DNA of 25,598 nucleotides, taken from contig CAXNAA020000160.1 of the NCBI GenBank assembly GCA_964200075.2, positions 1 through 25,598 on the forward strand. The letters run 5' to 3'. The notes beneath the pieces were generated by a model. That model saw only the letters and a list, made by a program, of their open reading frames with translations. It ran no database searches and was not told the origin of the DNA. The translations under genes and the position numbers were made by a program. Positions 18,356-25,598 of the stretch are shown here, piece after piece (the first letter of the stretch is position 1; each line of letters starts with the position of its first letter). This stretch comes from Sphacelaria rigidula. Lineage: Eukaryota; Phaeophyceae; Sphacelariales.

Positions 18356-19330
18356 TGACCTCAGTACGAACTGTGCCTAGGCAACCACGTTCTGGATACT
18401 GCTGTGCCGATAGCAGATGCAGACATGTCCTGCGCAACGTGGTTCATTTGAACAACAAAGATATTCATGTGATCTGTAGACTATCAGAAATCTATTGAGA
18501 AGGTTTGACGAGATCTCATCCATGTTGCGAACTAAACAAAGCGACCAAAGGTGGACAACCTTACAAACACCGGATATTAGAGAGCTTACTTTACTTATCT
18601 CGAGTATACAGCCCATATCCAACACCAACTATGCAGTGTTGTTCTGGCTTCCGAACAAGAAAAAAAGCGGACGATGACTGTTTATTCGCATGGCGACGAC
18701 ACCATGAAAGAAGCTGAGGAGACGCTGAAGGTATGGGCGGGAAATGCACAAAGTTAGGAGTATCTACTCACTGCGCATGTCGCTCAAAGCTCCCCAATTG
18801 ATTCGGTACAGTCAGGTCCCACGGAACGAGGGTTTTCGCATAGTGGCCCAGAGATGACTCAGCATGGAACATACAAGCGAGAACGACTTAAATATCTCAT
18901 GTTCCTCGAGGCTTCTTGGTCGGCGGCTGAGAAAAATGCTTGGTTCCCAGAAAAACGAGAAACCAGGAACGTTGACTGTGGGGCCGTGACATATTTTGCT
19001 GCGATTCCTGAGCTACACTTATGCAGGGGAAGACGGAGCAGACCATGCTGCTGACAGCGAAGCGCATCATCACTGGCGTTGGGTTATTGGTCTAACTCTC
19101 AGCATAGTTGAATGTAGCTTGGACTTGAGTTTATTTTTGCGCGGGGAAAACCGCGCTTGTATTCGTGGCGGTCTTTGGAGCACCGGTACCTGGGTAGATA
19201 ACAGGTATTGCAGTGGATTATACACGCGAAATGTACTCCAGTGTTCTGCAACCCAAGGAAGTGCACGCGATATCATTTGAGGGAGCATCAAAGAGCATCT
19301 TCTTCCCTTCGTGCTGGTAGCTCGACATTC
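18356..19330 (+). pseudogene. Second copia remnant: end of RT and RNase H, plus strand
   Basis: Plus-strand readings in shifting frames give QYELCLGNHV (about 18363-18392; '(Y/F)FLG..V'), GSFEQQRYSCDL then LLRRFDEISSM (about 18440-18530; 'L.Q..Y...LL.RF.M'), GQPYKHRILESLLYLSRV (about 18554-18607; 'PYR..IGSLLYL...TRPD') and PISNTNYAVLFW. Further on come YAGEDGADHAADSEAHHHWR (about 19017-19076), resembling the RNase H 'Y.DADWAGD...RRS.SGY', and KCTRYHLREHQR (about 19254-19290; 'KHI...YHF.RE'). Each match is weak, but they come in the correct order and spacing over about 950 bp. The orientation is opposite to the copia at 12690-15350, so it is a separate insertion. Not functional. Confidence 0.5.
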
Positions 19331-19678
19331 GTCAGCCATTTCATGCTCCCGATATCCGTCAAATATTGCAACCCGCGGACTTCTCCCGCTGAGGCTGTCC
19401 AAATCCGGAATCTACCCCGGAGCGTCTTTTGCCACGGATCACACATGTAGTAGTCATACACCCTTACCGTGAAGTAATAACCAGAGGTGGAGTCGAAAGC
19501 ACAGCCATCGAATAGCACATTTACCCGTATGTCGGTGGTTCCATGCTCGATTGACTTCATCGACTCCGCCGTATATTGTTTCAGTGGGGGTGGTAACTAA
19601 GGTGGTCTTATCGCCGGCGGAACACTGCACCAATCTCCTTCCACCCGAGGCTACGATTTGAATTTTGGTATGTTTCAT
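19288..19678 (-). other. Two overlapping unrecognised minus-strand open frames
   Basis: Open frames at 19454-19678 (74 codons) and 19288-19560 (90 codons) overlap in different frames. The second has a natural-looking composition (FTVRVYDYYMCDPWQ) and could be joined to the first by an indel, or be an exon after the CTTAG at about 19600. The lower end overlaps the plus-strand copia remnant, which argues against a gene. I recognise no family. Confidence 0.2.
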
Positions 19679-20637
19679 TTCTCTCCCACCTACCCCTTTC
19701 TACTCTTGCATCTACTCATTTTCCTTTAATAACTTTCACATATCAAGTGCGGGCAGGTGGCTGTCGTACACCCAACTCTAACCGATCATGATCCTTGTAA
19801 CTATCTGTGCGGCACTTATTTCATGTGAAGAAGTGGTAGTACTGGTATCGCCACCAACAACACGGACCGCATCTATTTCCCCGCTATCCCATACCCCATG
19901 GCATATATTGTAGGTGGGTAGTGCTCGACATGATTCTCGTGGAGTGCAGTCCGTGGAGTAAGCTTGGGGCGCAAGTGGAGGCAGATCTCCGTGCTGAGGA
20001 ACACGGTAAGTTCGAGTGTTTTCCAGGATGTTTCAAATTTGTTCCGAAACTCCAGGACATATGACATACAGTCGTACAATATCCAGGTCTACCAGTATTT
20101 TTTGTGGGTACAGGTGTTATCTTAGAGTGGCACTGTGGTGAATCATGAGACACACCGGTCGTGTCAATATCTGTAGCGAACGATGAATGATAGCGTGCTT
20201 CTCCTTTCCCCCTCCCCCCCCTGTATAGCACCTTCAATCACCGCGTGACCTCTTCTTTTGTACAGGATCAACCCGCTCTCTGAAGCACTGCTCGGCACCG
20301 TCGTAGCTCTTGCACGGCGCCATACACGGATGAAAACTGATCACGTCTGATGAAGCGGGAAGCCCTTAAGTCAACGAGTTTGGCCAGCGAAACTATCATA
20401 ATTCCGGCGGTGCAAATCTTAGAAAGCTCCCGTAGATATCGTACTCAGAGGAACGAGTTGGGCAACGGCCTAGAAAAGGTATACCTTTTCGTATTTTGCC
20501 TAACTAAGAAAGGCACGAAAAATGACCAGAAACGCGAAACCAGCAAAACACACAATAAAGACCGATTTCGCTCCGAATTTTTCATGCACAGAAATCGGGG
20601 GGCTCCTCGGCACACGGGTCTCGAGAGAAAAAGCAGG

Positions 20638-20640
<3 letters not shown>
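19679..20640. other. Unassigned stretch with a perfect palindrome
   Basis: No named gene. A C-rich run lies at about 20210-20221, and an 18 bp perfect palindrome at 20473-20490 (GAAAAGGTA/TACCTTTTC). Confidence 0.5.
20473..20490. repeat. 18 bp perfect palindrome
   Basis: GAAAAGGTATACCTTTTC has nine-base arms and no loop. It could be a dimeric protein-binding site or chance. Confidence 0.95.

Positions 20641-20677
<37 letters not shown>
20641..20677. repeat. (TA)18 dinucleotide microsatellite
   Basis: An uninterrupted TA run of 37 bases. It produces Tyr-Ile repeats in overlapping open frames, which are artefacts. Confidence 0.98.
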
Positions 20678-20679
<2 letters not shown>

Positions 20680-23100
20680 CCCGCGAGAGATGGCCATGCG
20701 CAGAAAGACGCCTCGCCTCCAGAAACCACTTCCCCTTTCTAAGCCAAATTTCGACCAAGTGTACGAGTATGTTTGATAGGGAAAAAATGATGCGACACCC
20801 CTCACTACAGTTCAGACGTGATGATTTTACAAGTGAAGCAATTATTGAGGATGGATCTTGGAAGCCCATCAAAATCTGCTCCGAAACAAAATGCAGACTG
20901 CGCTATCCGGCCGTGATGATGTGTGGCCTCGCTCATCCTGTCAAGAACAACCACCCGCACAACTCTTTAAATCCCGTGAATAATATATAAAAAAATATAT
21001 ATTGTTGCTACGAGTACATATTATTCGGAATCAACACGCTGTTTTACAAATTGCGGAAGGATTATATTGGGGGTGAGAGGGTCACACATCCCGACCGGAG
21101 GGTGCATTTACATTCTTATTTGTCGAAAATATTTCGATGTTTACAAAGGTTCCCTAGGCTTGTCCTCGATAAAAAAATCGTCCGGAATGATTTGTAAAAT
21201 CCCGTGTTTATTATAGCACTTGAAACCCTAGCTAGACAGAGTGTTACTACAGCACTTGAAATATTTTCCGTCGTTTTCTTGTTCACCTATATCCACGTTC
21301 GTAACCTCAACGAAGGACGCGGTCAACTGGTGCAAAGGTAGCAGGGCTGTTTGTAATAATAATTCCTGTCAGTCTGGTAATATGCTCAATTAGCTCGAAA
21401 CAATCATGCTGATCCTGAAAAACAAAGATGCAGAAGGGTGTTTGCCCTCTGTGCGTCTGGCGCTACACGGTAAGGTAGATCTCGTAACAATATTTTCAGG
21501 ATGATCATCTCTTAACAAACCAACCCCCTCTCCCGGTCATTGTGCAATCAATAGGGTGGTGTGTGTTCGGTAACCGTCGCCCCAAATATATATCAAGCAA
21601 GGGGCTCTGTGCGGTGCTCGTCAGCTCTCAGCGGTCTACTATCTCTGAGAGCATCATGACAAAGGTATGCGCAACCATCGACACGTTGCTTCGCCTAGGA
21701 TTGAAATGGAACATGTGCGGTCTACGGCGCCTGATGGTGCATAACACCCCCCTGAGGTACATGCTGTGCACACTCGATTTCGTCGAAAAAAGAGTGAGTG
21801 CCCCCTTTGCAGTTTCCATCGTATTCAACAGTCACCATAGCATGCTTATCATGTCATAACATTCGATGGTATGGCTGTGGCTATTCGAAAGATATCACGG
21901 ATGTAGAACATTCCTGAGGGTGTTATACATCGTCACCTACAGCCCAGTGCACACTGATATTTAACGCGTATGTGTGACGTGAGTTGGGAAGCAATAGTAT
22001 GCGCATTTGCTCAAGGGGGAAGCTATTTCCCACTAGTGCGCTGATTCATGTAGGGATCGATGAAGCGGTTGGAGAGAAGGAAGGGGAAAAATGCGTGGTA
22101 ATAACAGGCATGCTGATCACTGTTATCGCTGGTTCGCTGCTGCGTTGATCAGCTCGATTGTGGCAGTGTCCTGTTGACGGTTGTCTATACAATATACAAC
22201 AGTACAATACACAGGCAACAGTGTCTCCCGTTCTTCTGGTGAGATTCTTGGGAAACGACATTTACTGCGGTGACGGTGACCATACCCTGTACCTTACTGT
22301 GACGGCAGTACTATCTTACGCTGTTCATTAATCTTCACTGCTTCGGTGTTGCGTATGCGATGCTCCACCGGGATCTGCATACAGCACGCACTGATCTATG
22401 CCTCACAGTTGAAACAGCAAAGGAACACTCGCAGCTCGCATCCAGCAAACAAGGAAACTTTTGTGTTCCGAATGCGACTGGGTGGTGGAACAGATTGTCA
22501 AACATGATGTTACCTACTCTGGGATGAAAAGAGGTCTATGTGTGACCGCTCCCGACTACATTCGCGGTCAAACTCTGGTTACGGTAAAACAAGGTGTATT
22601 CGACGCCCGAATGGTGAGTTTCACGACTCGAAAGTTCTTCTACAAGGGGTGGTATTCACGAAATATTAATTAGGGGGTGATAAACCGCGTATATGCGTAC
22701 AGTGTAATGGTGGCCCCATCAGAGTGCAATAAAAACCAGTTGCCCCAAGTCCGGCCCGTATCGCCAATACTAATATCGCTTCGAAAAAATTGTGCGGGAT
22801 CCCCGTAGAGTGCGAGGACCCAGCATGGCGTGGCCATGCGAGGTCATATAACTACTTGGTCGATGAAGAACTTCCTTGAAAAATTGTTATTTCGAACCAA
22901 CGCTACGAACTGGGCCAGCTTAACCCTTACACCGCGAGGGTAGTCTATCTGAATCATGCATACTTTTTTTCATCGAAATCGATGCCAATTCAGCACATGA
23001 CCTACTGTCGCTGTCTCAGGGTTAACAGCGGCTAAAAGTTGCTCACACCACAGCTCTCCTAGTTTCCCGAATGAACCCGATGTAAGAACATCACTGTGAA
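20678..23100. other. Unassigned 2.4 kb stretch
   Basis: Short open frames only (up to 105 codons, 21542-21859 plus), none recognised. Two copies of TAYAGCACTTGAAA lie about 37 bp apart at about 21213 and 21250. An AT-rich fold (AATATAT...ATATATT) lies at about 20982-21003. No RNA gene was seen. Confidence 0.5.
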
Positions 23101-23214
23101 GTGCAAACCAACCTGGTAACACACGGCACCGCTGCTGAATGGGGGGGAAAAATGAAAGAAAATATATACTGCATATTATATGACCTTAACGACGGACGGG
23201 AAAAAAAAAAAAAA

Positions 23215-23291
23215 CTGTCGGGATTCGAACGCATGACCTCCATTATTGGAGCTTCCCACCACTTGTATTATAGGGGGGCAGCAGCGTCACG
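23215..23291 (-). other. tRNA-like sequence (pseudo-tRNA or SINE head) with T tract
   Basis: The minus strand has GCGTTCGAATCCC, close to the Pol III B box (GGTTCGANTCC) and a T-loop. Upstream it has a small stem CTCCA-ATAA-TGGAG at the anticodon-arm position and AAGTGGTGGG, a weak A-box/D-arm match. Directly downstream (23201-23214) are 14 T, a strong Pol III terminator. A proper cloverleaf fails: the T stem has mismatches and no seven-pair acceptor stem forms at the right distance. A decayed tRNA or the head of a tRNA-derived SINE fits better than a working tRNA gene. Confidence 0.4.
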
Positions 23292-23369
23292 CAAAATTTT
23301 GTAGGCAGGGCCCAATTCGGCGACTCTTGAGCTGAAATTCCAGGAAGACCTTCTGCACCCAAGTGATAC

Positions 23370-23479
23370 ATCACGTGAGCAGCTGCAGATTCTCATTGAC
23401 ATTTTCTTGTTTCTGCTGAAATTTCAAACCCCCATAACTTCTTTTTTTTTTTCCTTGTTTTCTTCGCAGCTCACGTGAT
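23370..23479. repeat. Inverted repeat flanking a pyrimidine tract
   Basis: ATCACGTGAGCAGCTGC (23370-23386) is matched in inverted orientation by GCAGCTCACGTGAT (23466-23479), differing by three bases. GCTGAAAT/ATTTCAGC blocks further out (about 23331 and 23517) extend the symmetry weakly. The segment between ends in a long T/C tract and TTCGCAG, which looks like an intron 3' splice site (AG at 23468-23469). Confidence 0.7.
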
Positions 23480-23593
23480 CTTCTGCATTTCGATCTTGAA
23501 AAGCTGCTGTCAACATTTCAGCGTCCAGCTCCTAATATCGCGCCGTGCGTCGCCTGAGCGAGGAAACCACCCATTGTTGGCTGGTCCAGCTCG

Positions 23594-23617
23594 TAACCCT
23601 AACCCTAACCCCAACCC
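23594..23617 (+). repeat. Short interstitial telomere-type tract (CCCTAA)n
   Basis: TAACCCTAACCCTAACCCCAACCC: about three and a half units of the CCCTAA (TTAGGG) type with one variant unit. It is too short to be a chromosome end and is flanked by unique sequence on both sides. Confidence 0.85.
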
Positions 23618-24960
23618 GAGGCTTACCGAGAACCCTCGGGCATGGGGGATTCTAAGGACGCTCTAGGCGAAGGGTGCTTCGGTAGACCTCAAATCGGCGC
23701 CTATTGCGCCAATTTCAAGGAAAACGCTTGGAGCACTTGGGACTGTCAGCCCCGCCGAAGATCTGAACATCGGTGTTTACACTCAGATGAAGTGATATAT
23801 TTCAGGAAAAGTTCTTATCGACCAAGTGGTGATATCTACCGGACCACGGCGAGGCTGGCGACTCGTCGCACCATGCTGGGACCCTCACCGTGAAGTACAC
23901 ACCAATTTATTTCTACCGAGATAACTGAAGGTTCTGAGTGCAATGGTCCAACTGTCGACGCTCTTGTAAGCAACACTCGTGCACGATGGGTGGGGTCCAT
24001 CTGACACAGTACAGAGAGCGTGTAGTTTGTAGCGTCTCACTTGGTGTAGGGTGCACAGAGCGGGAAGGAACGCGACGTCGACTTTGACGGGGTAAGCCTT
24101 GCACAGGGCAGGGCTTAGTAGGATGAAGTATACTGAGATCGGTGGGCGCCAGAGACGACGCCCAAAGTGAGAAACATGACCACAGCCCGCACTGGAGATT
24201 GGAGGATGACAATCCGGGTGTGGTTGATAGGCCCGAGTTATTCGGAAAGCGCGTCGAGTCATGCAGAGGTGATCACAGCTATGGGGCAAAAGACAGCTCA
24301 AAACTCATCACCCGGGGTAGTTGTTCGAGGAGGAGGTGAACTATGAAAGAGTGAGACACGCGATATTCTACGATACATACCCCTCTCTTACTTTGCCACA
24401 GCTGTCGTTTCGCGGCCCTGTTTTTTCCCGAGCGAAGTGCCGCCCGTCCCTCAACCCTTCGACCTCGAAGCATCCATCTTAGTCAATGCATACCAATGCC
24501 CCCTCTGTGTATTGATGGGAGTATTCCGTGGATATCATCAGTGTCCGTCAGGTAATGTGCGACAATCAATCAATCCGACGTGTGGAGCGAATAGTTATTA
24601 GTCTGCCACCGTTTGTGAACCCTCAGAAGCAACAGGCATAGCCGATGTCCCATTTTCCCTCTTCCGAGCCTAGCCCATGCAAAAGCTGCTGATGACACCC
24701 TCTGCTGCTGAAAGAACGTCCCGCATAGGTTGTGGCCTCAAGGACGTAACCAGATTCTGCAAAAAATGTCCGTTATCTGTCGTGATCCGAAGTCGTAGAC
24801 CTTATGCCCTTGTGGGGGTCTCCTGTACCAGTTTGATGAACGGGTGCGGCGGTGTCATACAAAAAAAGTGGGATGCCTTGCCCAATTTCGGGAGTTTTGA
24901 GCCGAGTATTCATCCTCTACACGCAAGTTGATAGTTTCATGAAAGCAATCAACTTTTTTT
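23618..24960. other. Unassigned stretch
   Basis: Open frames at 23885-24301 (minus, 138 codons) and 24677-24931 (plus, 84 codons) have no recognised family. Small hairpins lie at 23626-23639 (CCGAG-AACC-CTCGG) and about 23696-23710 (GGCGC-CTATT-GCGCC). Confidence 0.45.
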
Positions 24961-24961
24961 T

Positions 24962-25567
24962 GTGCATCAAGTCACGACATTTTATTTTTTTAGCTGTAAT
25001 ACGAAATTTCTAGGAATGTGCACGTATAAAGAAAAATCCGCGGAGCGGGTTATTACGGTACGGTTTGTCAATCCGCACCGCTCCGTGGCATTCGTAGGGG
25101 ACCGGTGTCCGCTCCGTGACAATTTAAAAAAAAACGCTCCGCTCCGTATAGATTACAGGTGCGCGATTGGAACCGTGAAACGCGGTTTTCTACAGTGCGG
25201 TATTATCCACTCCGTAGGTGAGCCGTGCGTTCTCTGTGGCATAACTTACGGATCGAACCGCCGAAAAGCCACGGATTTCCATGGACAAATTTGTTTCGAA
25301 TGCCGGATAACTTGGAAAAATCGAAGTATTGAAATATCGTTCTGGATAAGCAATTCGCTGATACCCTTCGGAGAGAATTTGCCGCATGCAACAAAGAGGG
25401 AAATGGCGACCCACCCCGACTACAAGGGGCTGTGTGGCATGGTGATGGGGACAAAAGTATCATCCAAACCCACAAGTGGCGGGCGGCCCGCCGGTCGCCG
25501 CATCCTGTTGGAAGCTCTTCACCACGACCCATACTGCCTTGGTGCTGCGCGGTTTGACCAAGAGTAG
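24962..25567 (+). CDS. Unrecognised 201-codon open frame with two CxxC pairs
   Basis: This is the longest uninterrupted ATG-to-stop frame in the right half of the window. I do not recognise a family. The protein is basic. Its middle has CVLC and, 18 residues later, CFEC, a spacing compatible with a small zinc ribbon, but nothing else supports that. There is no signal peptide or clear membrane segment; the first residues are aromatic but short. The 5' half includes a cluster of CCGCTCCGT-like repeats, which suggests repeat-derived DNA. A frame of this length can arise by chance in 25 kb read in six frames, so I treat it as a candidate only. Confidence 0.25.
   Translation: MHQVTTFYFFSCNTKFLGMCTYKEKSAERVITVRFVNPHRSVAFVGDRCPLRDNLKKNAPLRIDYRCAIGTVKRGFLQCGIIHSVGEPCVLCGITYGSNRRKATDFHGQICFECRITWKNRSIEISFWISNSLIPFGENLPHATKREMATHPDYKGLCGMVMGTKVSSKPTSGGRPAGRRILLEALHHDPYCLGAARFDQE
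25071..25216 (+). repeat. Cluster of CCGCTCCGT-like short repeats
   Basis: Copies at 25078-25086 (CCGCTCCGT), 25109-25117 (CCGCTCCGT) and 25138-25147 (TCCGCTCCGT), with a weaker copy at about 25207-25215 (CCACTCCGT). An inverted partner, CCGCGGAGCGGG, lies at 25038-25049. The first two copies are 31 bp apart and the third about 30 bp further on. Confidence 0.8.
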
Positions 25568-25598
25568 AGATTCTTCTTCGCGTGGCAATCTAACAAGA

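Noticed and set aside
20445-20872. Several overlapping frames with Tyr-Ile repeats
   Set aside because: They are translations of the (TA)18 microsatellite.
23215-23291. Functional tRNA gene
   Set aside because: The acceptor stem does not form at the proper distance, the T stem has mismatches and the anticodon loop is too short.
23885-24301. Minus-strand 138-codon frame as a gene
   Set aside because: No recognisable motif, Cys/His scattered without a pattern, and a length expected by chance in six frames over 25 kb.
1-25598. CRISPR array, bacterial operon or phage genes
   Set aside because: No regularly spaced long repeats with unique spacers, no tightly packed genes with ribosome-binding sites, and all recognisable proteins belong to eukaryotic-type transposable elements.

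Overview
The window reads as eukaryotic repeat-rich DNA, a transposable-element graveyard. I see no intact gene, operon, CRISPR array, rRNA or host gene that I can name. The evidence is a set of retroelement and DNA-transposon domains, all interrupted by stops, frameshifts or deletions, together with microsatellites, a MITE-like insertion, a tRNA-like sequence and a short telomere-type (CCCTAA) tract. The style of the Ty3/gypsy, copia and hAT proteins reminds me of algal, stramenopile or oomycete repeats, but the sequence alone does not fix the organism and I hold this weakly.

Layout. 1-1005: an unassigned stretch bounded by a ~150 bp direct repeat. ~985-3960 (minus): a Ty3/gypsy element with gag and its zinc knuckle, an aspartic protease, the first residues of reverse transcriptase (RT), an in-frame deletion of the RT core, then RNase H, the integrase zinc finger and a truncated integrase core. 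4231-4302: an (ACTAAC)n microsatellite. ~4566-5527 and ~6196-7419: two direct copies of an unrecognised ~960 bp repeat, with a spacer rich in the heptamer CGAATCA. The second copy carries a 252 bp MITE-like insertion with terminal inverted repeats, a 5 bp target duplication and a perfect internal hairpin. 8161-9060 (plus): the C-terminal half of a hAT transposase in one frame with four stops. ~9400-12300 (minus): a non-LTR retrotransposon (RT to C-terminal region) with many frameshifts. ~12690-15350 (minus): a Ty1/copia pol (protease, integrase, RT), abutted by the non-LTR element at its 3' side. ~18360-19330 (plus): a second, opposite-strand copia remnant (end of RT and RNase H). The rest to 25598 is mostly unassigned, with a (TA)18 tract, palindromes, a tRNA-like sequence with a T14 tract, an inverted repeat with a splice-acceptor-like tract, the telomere-type tract, and a 201-codon open frame near the right end.

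How the parts relate. The elements are layered: the MITE sits in one copy of the 960 bp repeat, the non-LTR element abuts copia pol, and the gypsy integrase ends where a direct repeat starts. No element looks able to move by itself. Assignments rest on motif recognition by eye; the domain edges are approximate, and none of the searches named below has been run.
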